In this document: positions 1 to 6,224 of the stretch, piece after piece
Layout: each line of letters opens with the position of its first letter
Numbering within the stretch: position 1 is the first letter of the stretch
Translations under genes and position numbers: made by a program
Notes under the pieces: model-generated
What the model was told of the DNA's origin: nothing
Databases searched by the model: none
Seen by the model: only the letters and a program-made list of their open reading frames with translations
Assembly (NCBI GenBank): GCA_029934675.1
Contig: JAOZLT010000010.1
Span: 1-14,456 of the forward strand
Origin: Candidatus Altimarinota bacterium
GTDB lineage: Bacteria > Patescibacteriota > Gracilibacteria > UM-FILTER-43-11
Direction: 5' to 3'
Length of the DNA stretch: 14,456 nt

Positions 1-74
1 AACCAAATCATTTGCTGACTAGGGCGGAGTTGGCGTATCTTGTAAGCACTGTATACAAACAAGCTAAGAACTAA
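1..74 (+). CDS. C-terminal end of a probable S-layer homology (SLH) domain protein (partial)
   Basis: An open frame enters from the left edge (codons in phase from base 3) and stops at TAA 72-74. The 23 visible residues include LLTRAELAYLV, which fits the conserved end of an SLH domain, where a T-R-A-E-hydrophobic motif closes the repeat. SLH domains anchor exported proteins to cell-wall polymers, so this would be a surface protein whose last SLH repeat lies at its extreme C-terminus. Only this fragment is visible, so the rest of the architecture is unknown. The call rests on one short motif and could be coincidence. Confidence 0.5.
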   Translation, partial: PNHLLTRAELAYLVSTVYKQAKN

Positions 75-92
75 TTTCCAGTTGTTTATCCA

Positions 93-119
93 CCCTTTCC
101 CAAAGGGAAGCCTTCGGCT
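93..119. repeat. Two small adjacent hairpins after the SLH-like gene
   Basis: CCCTTT (93-98) and AAAGGG (102-107) form a 6-bp stem with a 3-base loop, and AGCC/GGCT (109-112/116-119) form a second stem with a TTC loop. They lie about 20 bases after the stop at 74 and may help end that transcript, but no T-tract follows, so a terminator call is weak. Confidence 0.35.
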
Positions 120-124
120 CGGGT

Positions 125-239
125 CGTTTATCATGTTGTTAATCAAGTTGTTTAAACTACATGAAAAACGATTCCGACAAAGTCGTACGAAGCTTTATGC
201 GAAGTAGGACGAAGGAGGAATGGATTAACCACCTGATAA
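125..239. repeat. Imperfect 18-bp inverted repeat enclosing a hairpin element
   Basis: Arm 125-142 is complementary to 222-239 at 16 of 18 positions. The arms enclose about 79 bases that include the hairpin element at 182-210. The unit lies entirely between the SLH-like gene and htpX and ends about a dozen bases before the htpX start. It could be a small non-autonomous mobile element or a structured leader. No target-site duplication is evident. Confidence 0.5.
182..210 (-). repeat. Dispersed hairpin element, copy 1 (core CGC-A-TAAAG-CTTCG)
   Basis: Read on the minus strand, this 29-base element begins GTCCTAC and ends GTACGAC, pairing at 6 of 7 positions, around a core CGCATAAAGCTTCG. It aligns with the plus-strand element at 6129-6156 at 22 of 28 positions with one gap. 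One stem pair differs by a compensatory change (A-T here, T-A there). Confidence 0.5.
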
Positions 240-251
240 ACCACATGTAAC

Positions 252-1163
252 ATGTACAACCAAATATCTGCAAACAAAAGGAATACTGCAATACTACTAA
301 TAGTTTTTATAGCCTTTTTCCTAGTCATAGGTTATGTGTTTGGACTAATTTATGGTGAGGGTGATGAGCAAGCTGCTATTGGATTGATGGGGATTTTTGG
401 AATAGTCGCGATGGTATATGCCGCGATAAGCTATTATGCCTCTGGTAAACTGACATTGACGATTGCTCATGCGAAGGAGGTAAAAAGGAGTGAAAATCCA
501 ACCTTATATCGTACAGTTGAAAATCTTAGCATTGCTGCAGGAATCCCGACACCGAAGATTTATCTGATTGACGATACGGCACTTAACGCATTTGCTACTG
601 GCAGAGATCCGAAACATGCTGCTGTTGCAATAACCAAAGGCTTATTAGACAAGCTTGAGAAACCTGAGCTGGAAGGAGTGATGGCTCATGAACTTTCTCA
701 TGTTAAAAATTTTGATATTAGGCTACAAAGCATAGTTGTTGCACTTGTAGGATTAATTGCATTAATTTCTGATATCTTTTTAAGATCTATGTTTTATGGG
801 AGAAGAAGTAAGCGCAGAAGTGGTGGTAAGGGTGGATTAATAATTCTTTTAATTGGATTGGCACTCGCAATTCTAAGCCCAATAATCGCAAAACTCATGC
901 AATTGGCCATTTCTCGAGAGAGGGAATTTTTGGCGGATGCGAGCGGTGCGATGATTACCAGATATCCCGAGGGTCTAGCAAGAGCATTAGAGAAAATATC
1001 GCGTGACCATGAACCTTTGGAGGTGGCGAATAAAGCAACTGCACATTTATATATCGAAAACCCACTTCGAAATGCCCATAGTGGTATGTGGCTGAATAAA
1101 ATGTTCTCTACACATCCACCAGTTGAGGAGAGAATTAAAAGGTTGAGGGGAATGGGACAGTGA
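252..1163 (+). CDS. htpX: HtpX-like M48 family membrane zinc metalloprotease
   Basis: HtpX is a membrane-embedded zinc endopeptidase that degrades misfolded membrane proteins, with its active site facing the cytoplasm. The 303-residue length is normal. Hydrophobic segments lie near residues 12-33 and 41-62 and, after the catalytic motif, near 158-178 and 195-218. The zinc motif HELSH is at 146-150, with catalytic E147. The third ligand is probably E225 in the REFLADA motif. A basic stretch (RRSKRRSGGKGG) lies in the loop between the last two membrane segments. The first ATG of the frame (252) is used and no ribosome-binding site precedes it. The TGA stop at 1161-1163 lies inside the left arm of a perfect 21-bp inverted repeat. 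It stands alone on the plus strand and no heat-shock operator is visible upstream. Confidence 0.92.
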   Translation: MYNQISANKRNTAILLIVFIAFFLVIGYVFGLIYGEGDEQAAIGLMGIFGIVAMVYAAISYYASGKLTLTIAHAKEVKRSENPTLYRTVENLSIAAGIPTPKIYLIDDTALNAFATGRDPKHAAVAITKGLLDKLEKPELEGVMAHELSHVKNFDIRLQSIVVALVGLIALISDIFLRSMFYGRRSKRRSGGKGGLIILLIGLALAILSPIIAKLMQLAISREREFLADASGAMITRYPEGLARALEKISRDHEPLEVANKATAHLYIENPLRNAHSGMWLNKMFSTHPPVEERIKRLRGMGQ

Positions 1164-1238
1164 TTTTTGTGATTATATGATTAAATTTGATTGGCTATAT
1201 ACCGATCATCATCACATTAATCACAAAAATCACTGTCC
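1155..1238. repeat. Perfect 21-bp inverted repeat spanning the htpX stop codon
   Basis: Bases 1155-1175 are an exact reverse complement of 1218-1238, with a 42-base interval that has further imperfect pairing. The left arm contains the last codons and the stop of htpX. No T-tract follows, so it is not a standard intrinsic terminator. It could protect the 3' end of the mRNA, act as a Rho-independent barrier on both strands, or be a miniature insertion that supplied the gene's end. Confidence 0.8.
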
Positions 1239-1320
1239 AGGTATGGGGGCGCCGGAGGGTTTCGAGTTTCGATTTTCGATTTTTTGTAGTATCGTTACTT
1301 CGTAATTTCGTTACTTCGTT
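1239..1320. repeat. GC-rich patch followed by simple TTCGA-type repeats
   Basis: A short GC-rich stretch around GGGGGCGCCGGAGGG (1244-1258) stands out from the AT-rich surroundings. It is followed by TTCGA/TTTCGAT-type repeats at 1261-1284 and a direct repeat CGTTACTTCGT at 1293-1303 and 1309-1319. A reverse-complement relative of 1261-1284 lies between groES and groEL (about 13903-13934). No gene is supported here. Confidence 0.6.
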
Positions 1321-1325
1321 TTTAG

Positions 1326-2132
1326 ATGAACAAACAACTAATAAAACTCAAAATCCTCCAAATCGTCGTTGACGGTATTCTAATACTCGGTGCTTTTGCG
1401 TTGGCATATTTTTTGAGAATCGGTTTTATCTTTTCTACCGATTTCCCATTTGATCAGTATATGATTATCGCACTTATTACAATGCCAATTACTTTGATAT
1501 TTATGTTTTTCGCACGAACTTATAAGCTGACTCAGCAGATTAAGAGTGTTCGTCATATGCAAAGAATTGCGTTTGTAGCAATTGAGAATGTAGCTGTATT
1601 TATGGTTCTTTATTATTTCGCTTATCATAATTTTTTCTCTCGTTTAATTTTGGTTAATATTTTTCTACTAACTTTTCTTTTTGTATACTTCTGGCATCGG
1701 ATTTTCCGTTGGATTATGCAGAAAAGCGCTGAGAAAGAAATTGGAGTTTATAGAACTTTAATTATTGGAGCAAACAGACCTGCAGAAGAAATTATTAAAC
1801 ATCTACTTAAACATAAATCCCATATCAAACCTGTAGCGATTATAGATGCATTTGGTTCTGGAAAATCAGTAATCGCAGGAATTCCTGTTGTTGGTAAGAT
1901 GAATATGTTTGAAAAAGCAATCGCTCAGCATGGAATCGACCATATTCTTCAAGTAGATCATCTTGAGCAAACCCTGAATATCATCAACTATGCCTTACAA
2001 AACAATATTAAATATACTATGCCCCCTGAACTTTTAGGAATCTTCCAAGGACATCAGAGCATTGAAGAAATTGAAGGATTGCCGTTTTTGATAGTAAAGC
2101 CTAAGACGGGATGGTGGGACAGAATATGGTAA
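1326..2132 (+). CDS. Polyprenyl-phosphate sugar-phosphate transferase-like protein lacking its catalytic domain
   Basis: The protein resembles the N-terminal half of WcaJ/CpsE-type initiating sugar transferases, which put the first sugar phosphate on undecaprenyl phosphate for exopolysaccharide synthesis. About four membrane segments are visible (roughly 10-31, 44-63, 82-101, 105-124). A Rossmann-like CoA-binding-type domain follows at about 141-255, with TLIIGANRPAEEIIKHLL and AGIPVVGKM motifs. It ends at residue 268 with GLPFLIVKPKTGWWDRIW, where the family usually enters the KR-x-x-D segment of the catalytic domain (PF02397), so roughly 200 C-terminal residues are missing. No continuation is seen in other frames; the next 100 bases are an inverted-repeat spacer. 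It may be a truncated remnant or a standalone regulatory or scaffold membrane domain. A sugar nucleotidyltransferase gene follows. No Shine-Dalgarno motif precedes the ATG. Confidence 0.7.
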   Translation: MNKQLIKLKILQIVVDGILILGAFALAYFLRIGFIFSTDFPFDQYMIIALITMPITLIFMFFARTYKLTQQIKSVRHMQRIAFVAIENVAVFMVLYYFAYHNFFSRLILVNIFLLTFLFVYFWHRIFRWIMQKSAEKEIGVYRTLIIGANRPAEEIIKHLLKHKSHIKPVAIIDAFGSGKSVIAGIPVVGKMNMFEKAIAQHGIDHILQVDHLEQTLNIINYALQNNIKYTMPPELLGIFQGHQSIEEIEGLPFLIVKPKTGWWDRIW

Positions 2133-2134
2133 AT

Positions 2135-2224
2135 TTAGAATTTAGAATTTCGAATAACCAATTTCCAATCAATGGTTAAACATTCTAAATTCTAATTTCG
2201 AAATTAACTGGAAATTGGTAATTC
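2135..2224. repeat. Interleaved pair of inverted repeats (order A-B-A'-B')
   Basis: Arm A (2135-2148) is an exact reverse complement of A' (2182-2195), 14 bp. Arm B (2152-2169) matches B' (2207-2224) at 16 of 18. The order A-B-A'-B' means the two stems cannot nest, and as RNA they would give a pseudoknot-type fold. The element starts three bases after the preceding stop and ends about 20 bases before the TTG start of the next gene. The segment 2171-2188 recurs at 13442-13459 with one mismatch. Confidence 0.65.
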
Positions 2225-2244
2225 AGCATTAAAAATTCAACATT

Positions 2245-3249
2245 TTGAAAACAATAATCCTCGCCGGCGGATTCGCAACACGCTTGTGGCCGTTGACGGA
2301 AAATAAGGCAAAACCACTTTTGCATCTGAAAGACAAGATGCTGATTTCTCATATCACTGATGGATTACCTAGAGATATGGAAATAATAATATCTACAAAT
2401 GCTGTATTTGAAGAGGAATTTAAGAAGTGGGCAAAAGGATATTCTGACCGTCCGATTACGGTTTTTGTGGAGGACTCTGATTCTGATGAATTCAAAAAAG
2501 GCGCTCTTGGTGCCACAGCTTTAGTAATCGAGCAACTTAAGATTCATGAAGATTTGATGTTGATTGCCGGAGATAATTATTTTGGATTTAAAATGGAACA
2601 TTTTATTGATACTTTTAAAAACAATCCCCTTTTAGCAGTATATGACATTGGAGATTTGGATTCTGCAAGAAAGTTCGGAGTTGTTGTTACAAAATCGGCT
2701 CCACCTCTTTCCGACGGACGACCAGGTTTACAGGTCTCAGAATTTCAGGAAAAACCACAGAAACCTAAAAGCACCTTAGTAAGTACGGGTTGCTATATAT
2801 TCCCAGCGGGTAATTTGGAGGATTTGGTTATATATGCCAAAGAAAAGAATGATGATTTAGGAGGGATTTTTGAATATTTGTTACAGAAAGGTGAGACAAT
2901 TGATGTGTTTTCTTTTAATGAAAAATGGTTTGATGTGGGTTCTTTTGATGGATACTTAAATGCCAACAAAGTACTTTTGGATAATCAAATTATTGAGAAT
3001 GGAACTGTAAATCTTCAATTGCGTTCAGATAATATTTCAAAAGGGGATAACAACAAACTTATCGGAGGAGTGTTTTTAGGCGACAATGTTACAGTAACGA
3101 ATTCTATTATCGAAGATTCAGTAATTCTGAAAAACTGTAACATTTCTAACTGTGTGATACGGAATTGTATCGTTGATGAGGGATGTAAGCTGTCTAACAT
3201 AGATCTTAGCCACAAAATGATTCGACAAGGGAGTATTATTGAGAAGTAA
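2245..3249 (+). CDS. Nucleotide-sugar pyrophosphorylase (NTP_transferase family) with C-terminal beta-helix
   Basis: The enzyme would couple a sugar 1-phosphate to an NTP to give an NDP-sugar and pyrophosphate. The N-terminus MKTIILAGGFATRLWPLT is the family signature loop for nucleotide binding, followed by the KAKPLL segment (21-26). LIAGDNYF supplies the probable metal-binding Asp110; EFQEKP (166-171) and KWFDVGS (227-233) fit the sugar-binding region. After about residue 250 the sequence turns into short hexapeptide-like repeats (GVFLGDNVTVTNSIIEDSVI), a left-handed beta-helix tail. The start must be TTG at 2245, because the signature begins directly after it and no ATG is near. Substrate (glucose versus mannose, dTTP, UTP or GTP) cannot be told. 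With the sugar-transferase-like gene upstream it suggests surface glycan synthesis. Confidence 0.85.
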   Translation: MKTIILAGGFATRLWPLTENKAKPLLHLKDKMLISHITDGLPRDMEIIISTNAVFEEEFKKWAKGYSDRPITVFVEDSDSDEFKKGALGATALVIEQLKIHEDLMLIAGDNYFGFKMEHFIDTFKNNPLLAVYDIGDLDSARKFGVVVTKSAPPLSDGRPGLQVSEFQEKPQKPKSTLVSTGCYIFPAGNLEDLVIYAKEKNDDLGGIFEYLLQKGETIDVFSFNEKWFDVGSFDGYLNANKVLLDNQIIENGTVNLQLRSDNISKGDNNKLIGGVFLGDNVTVTNSIIEDSVILKNCNISNCVIRNCIVDEGCKLSNIDLSHKMIRQGSIIEK

Positions 3250-3339
3250 ATTGTCTGAACTATAACTCTGATGGCTCTTAGATGAATAGGATGTTTTTAC
3301 TCGTAAAAATCACTTAATCAATTCAGACAATGAGTTATA
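3250..3339. repeat. Second interleaved inverted-repeat element (A-B-A'-B')
   Basis: ATTGTCTGAA (3250-3259) pairs with TTCAGACAAT (3322-3331), and TATAACTC (3261-3268) pairs with GAGTTATA (3332-3339); both are exact. The two right arms are in the same order as the left arms, so the helices interleave as in a pseudoknot. It begins immediately after the stop codon of the pyrophosphorylase gene. The layout mirrors the element at 2135-2224 although the sequence differs. Confidence 0.65.
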
Positions 3340-3441
3340 AGTAATATGGTTAATGTATTACATATAACTAACTACACCCTATATTACTGACCCACTTACC
3401 CCTGTAATCAGTTAGGGGTAACTAATTACATATTACTTATA
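3336..3441. repeat. Perfect 13-bp inverted repeat with an internal CCCC/GGGG hairpin
   Basis: TATAAGTAATATG (3336-3348) is the exact reverse complement of 3429-3441. Inside, TTACCCCT (3396-3403) and AGGGGTAA (3414-3421) form an 8-bp hairpin with a 10-base loop. The left arm overlaps the end of the interleaved element just upstream, so 3250-3441 is almost wholly structured. It could be a miniature mobile element or a transcript-end structure. The rest of the spacer to 3567 holds only a possible secD promoter. Confidence 0.65.
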
Positions 3442-3509
3442 TCTTTCGGAATAATTTATTTGGCATATTATGGACACATCCTCTGTCAAGCCATATCCCC
3501 TAAAATAAC

Positions 3510-3538
3510 TTGTTTACAGGTAGTGTTTGCGCTAAACT
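3510..3538 (+). promoter_or_regulatory. Possible secD promoter
   Basis: TTGTTT (3510-3515), a 17-base gap and TAAACT (3533-3538) form a weak sigma70-type promoter about 30 bases before the secD ATG. The same -10 variant, TAAACT, occurs in the groES promoter. Confidence 0.35.
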
Positions 3539-3567
3539 ATTTCCGCTTATTTCTAAATTCAGTAATC

Positions 3568-5919
3568 ATGTCTAATAGATTTTCAAAAGGATTAATCACA
3601 ATAATTGCACTCAGCATACTTATGGCTGTAATTGCTTTACCAGATTCGTACAAAGCTAATTGGCCAGATAATAAATTCGTTAATTTATTCAAAAATCCCA
3701 AAGTCACACTAGGTCTTGATCTTCAAGGTGGGACTCAGCTCGATTATCGCATTGATTTAAGGAGTGTAAGGGAAAAAAATAATGATGAAGATCCGGATAA
3801 TGATTTGAGAGAAGCTGATGTTATCGAGGGAGTGCGAGCTACACTTGAAAGACGTGTTAACGGGCTAGGCGTTTCCGAACCTCAGATTTATCTTAGCAAT
3901 GTGGCTGATGAACAACATATTATTGTTGAATTAGCCGGTATTAAAGATGTAAATGAAGCAAAGGCTATCGTAGGAAAAACTATCCAGCTTGAGTTTAAAG
4001 AGCAAAAAACTGAGATGGAAACTGATGAAAAAGATAAAGTTAAAACAGAGGCAAATGTTATTTTAAGTGAAGTTTTGGCGGAAGGAGCTAATTTTGAAAC
4101 AATTGGGAAAAATGTTGAAACAAGTGATAATAAAATCGTATATAGACCGGCTAAAACAGTTTGGAAAACCTCCATTCCAAATCATTATAAAGACGTATTG
4201 GATAAACTGGAGGATGGAAAAGTACACAACCTTGTAATTGAAGGTTCCGATGGTTACACAGTAAGTGCAGGAGGTCAATTAACCGAAAAAAAAGTTCTGC
4301 TTATTGTCCAAAAAATTAAAAGTGAGATAAAGGACAAAACTGATAAGAAGTTTTCTACTTTTGAGGATGCCGCAACTGGAGTCGGGACAACAGTTGAAAC
4401 TTTAAATGCGGTGAATTTGGATGAATATGATGAGACAGAGAAGACTGCCATCCAAACAATGATAGCTAATAGTGAAAAGAGTACAGATATACTTGAAACT
4501 ACCGATGAATTAAAGGTTTATAAACTTTTAAATAAAATAGAGAAATCAAGTGAGATAAAAGCTAGTCATATTTTAATTGCATATACTGGAGCAGAAAGAA
4601 CTCCTGAGGGCGTTACGCGTACAAAAGAAGAAGCTAAAGCCGAAGCTGATAAAGTATTAACTGAAGCTAAAGCTGACCCAGATAAATTTGCTGAATTAGC
4701 CAAACAATATTCAGATGGTCCATCTGGCCCTAATGGTGGAGATTTGGGATTTTTTAGTAAAGGCAAAATGACTCCTGCTTTTGAAACTACTGCATTTGCT
4801 ATGAAAGTAGGTGATGTATCCGATGTAGTTGAAACAGAATTTGGATACCACATTATCCATGTAACAGATAAAAAAGAAACTGCAGAATCGATTAATCTTC
4901 AATTAATCAAACTTGCAAATTCCGAAGAGAACAAAGCTAAATTACAGGCTGAAGTAGATAAGATAAATGGCTATGATGTGACAACTCAGGAGGAAGAATT
5001 TGAATATAATGAGATTGCCTTTGACCTAACACCAGATCCATGGAAATCAACTGGTTTAGACGGAGCTCACTTTAAATATGCGTCTCCTACTTACAATGAA
5101 ATTGGTATACCTCAGGTAAATATTGAATTTGATAGCGAAGGCGCCGATATGTTTGAAGAAATTACCGGACGATTAGTAGGTAAACCTCTTGCAATTTTTG
5201 TAGGTGGTCAGCTTATCTCCGCACCTAATGTAAATTCAAAAATCTCAGGCGGAACTGCCGTTATTACCGGCAAATATACTCCACAGGAAGCTATGCAATT
5301 GGCACGTGATCTTAACACTGGTGCAATTGACGCTCCTGTAATTCTTTCCGGCCAATATACAATTAGTGCAACTCTTGGTGAAAATGCATTGCGTATATCT
5401 CTTATGGCAGGCTTAATCGGACTTATTATATTGGCTATTTATATGGTTTTATATTACCGCCTTATGGGTGTATTTGCAGTCATCGCGCTAACCATCTATT
5501 CACTTATTATCATATTCATCTTAAAGACAACTGGCATTGTTATGACCTTGGCTGGTATCGCTGGAATAATCCTTTCTATCGGCATGGCCGTTGATGCAAA
5601 TATTCTGATTTTTGAACGCACAAAGGAAGAGCTTAATAGCGGAAAGAACTTTATGGCTTCTATTACGGCAGGTTTTGAAAGAGCATGGTCTTCTATACGC
5701 GATTCTAATGTCTCATCTCTTATTACCTGTACAATTTTATGGTTTTTCGGTAATTCAATTATCCGCGGTTTTGCTTTAATGCTTGCTATCGGTATTTTGG
5801 TTTCAATGTTTACAGCAATCACTATAACTCGTAAATTCCTTTTAACTCTTTCCGGCACTTCAATTGCTAAAAAGAGATTTTTGTTTGGAGTTAAGGAGGT
5901 TGAGAGTACTAACCGATAA
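3568..5919 (+). CDS. secD: SecD export-motor subunit with a parvulin prolyl-isomerase inserted in its periplasmic domain
   Basis: SecD, with SecF, uses the proton gradient to pull exported proteins out of the SecYEG channel. Counting from ATG 3568 (783 residues), there is a first membrane segment (7-25), then KVTLGLDLQGGTQLDY at 45-60 and RRVNGLGVSEPQI, the standard start of the P1 domain. P1 breaks near 147 and resumes near 495 with the segment containing GKPLAIFVGGQLISAPNV. The insert of about 350 residues contains a canonical parvulin domain (about 330-437: KASHILIAY, FAELAKQYSDGPS, GGDLGFFSKGKM, FGYHIIHVTD), preceded by a more degenerate parvulin-like stretch (about 160-290). Five C-terminal membrane segments carry the GMAVDANILIFER motif (672-684), where Asp676 is probably the proton-relay residue. 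Usual SecD length is roughly 400-620. No secF follows. An upstream in-frame ATG (3460) was not used because it adds 36 atypical residues before the membrane segment. Confidence 0.9.
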   Translation: MSNRFSKGLITIIALSILMAVIALPDSYKANWPDNKFVNLFKNPKVTLGLDLQGGTQLDYRIDLRSVREKNNDEDPDNDLREADVIEGVRATLERRVNGLGVSEPQIYLSNVADEQHIIVELAGIKDVNEAKAIVGKTIQLEFKEQKTEMETDEKDKVKTEANVILSEVLAEGANFETIGKNVETSDNKIVYRPAKTVWKTSIPNHYKDVLDKLEDGKVHNLVIEGSDGYTVSAGGQLTEKKVLLIVQKIKSEIKDKTDKKFSTFEDAATGVGTTVETLNAVNLDEYDETEKTAIQTMIANSEKSTDILETTDELKVYKLLNKIEKSSEIKASHILIAYTGAERTPEGVTRTKEEAKAEADKVLTEAKADPDKFAELAKQYSDGPSGPNGGDLGFFSKGKMTPAFETTAFAMKVGDVSDVVETEFGYHIIHVTDKKETAESINLQLIKLANSEENKAKLQAEVDKINGYDVTTQEEEFEYNEIAFDLTPDPWKSTGLDGAHFKYASPTYNEIGIPQVNIEFDSEGADMFEEITGRLVGKPLAIFVGGQLISAPNVNSKISGGTAVITGKYTPQEAMQLARDLNTGAIDAPVILSGQYTISATLGENALRISLMAGLIGLIILAIYMVLYYRLMGVFAVIALTIYSLIIIFILKTTGIVMTLAGIAGIILSIGMAVDANILIFERTKEELNSGKNFMASITAGFERAWSSIRDSNVSSLITCTILWFFGNSIIRGFALMLAIGILVSMFTAITITRKFLLTLSGTSIAKKRFLFGVKEVESTNR

Positions 5920-5926
5920 CTATTGT

Positions 5927-6121
5927 GGCTACATCGAGGCTACGTTGTGGCTACGTTGTGGCTACATAGAGGCTACGTTGTGGCTACGATTGAGGCTACG
6001 TTGTGGCTACATAGAGGCTACGTTGTGGCTACGATTGAGGCTACATCGAGGCTACGTTGTGGCTACATAGAGGCTACATCGAGGCTACGTTGTGGCTACA
6101 TAGAGGCTACGTTGTGGCTAC
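5927..6121 (+). repeat. Tandem array of 18 GGCTAC units at 11-12 bp spacing, with higher-order repeats
   Basis: GGCTAC recurs 18 times, at 5927 and then every 11 bp (12 bp after units 6 and 10). The linkers come from four types: GTTGT, ATAGA, ATCGA and GATTGA. Units 3-6 (5949-5993) are repeated exactly as units 7-10 (5994-6038), a 45-bp higher-order repeat. Units 11-13 (6039-6071) are repeated as 14-16 (6072-6104), a 33-bp one. One decayed unit lies at 6167-6172. The spacing is close to one helical turn, so the hexamers face the same side of the DNA. The array begins 8 bases after the secD stop. The plus strand happens to lack stop codons, but no coding role is supported. GGCTAC is not self-complementary, so the array is not a hairpin series. 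Confidence 0.95.
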
Positions 6122-6128
6122 TCGTTCC

Positions 6129-6156
6129 GTCCTTCTCCGCTAAAGTTACGAAGGAC
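6129..6156 (+). repeat. Dispersed hairpin element, copy 2 (core CGC-TAAAG-TTACG)
   Basis: GTCCTTC (6129-6135) pairs perfectly with GAAGGAC (6150-6156) around a CGCTAAAGTTACG core. It resembles 182-210 on the opposite strand. It sits directly behind the GGCTAC array and about 70 bases before the RNase H gene. The rest of the spacer, 6157-6224, shows no further feature. Confidence 0.6.
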
Positions 6157-6224
6157 TACACTTTGTGGCTACCATTGTGGTTTAAAAATCCCTACCATCG
6201 TAGTTCCACCTGAATATATCCTCA

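Noticed and set aside
1239..1285. tRNA gene in the GC-rich patch
   Set aside because: A TTCGA-like word is present, but no cloverleaf stems or acceptor pairing can be formed around it.
1187..1372. Open frame through the htpX-transferase spacer
   Set aside because: It lies in inverted and simple repeats and overlaps the start of the transferase-like gene.
3460..3567. Longer secD start at 3460
   Set aside because: It adds 36 residues of atypical sequence and lies across the probable promoter; ATG 3568 gives the normal short N-terminus before the first membrane segment.
3888..5858. Antisense open frames within secD (for example 3888-4175, 4566-4853 and 5496-5858 on the minus strand)
   Set aside because: They are frame shadows of a well-supported gene and show no domain.
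5927..6121. CRISPR array
   Set aside because: The unit is only 11 bp, linkers of 5-6 bases are recycled from four types and no cas gene is near.
5864..6213. Repeat proteins encoded by open frames through the GGCTAC array
   Set aside because: The plus strand lacks stops only because the 11-bp unit contains none; the frames overlap the secD end, have no start context and shift where 12-bp units occur.
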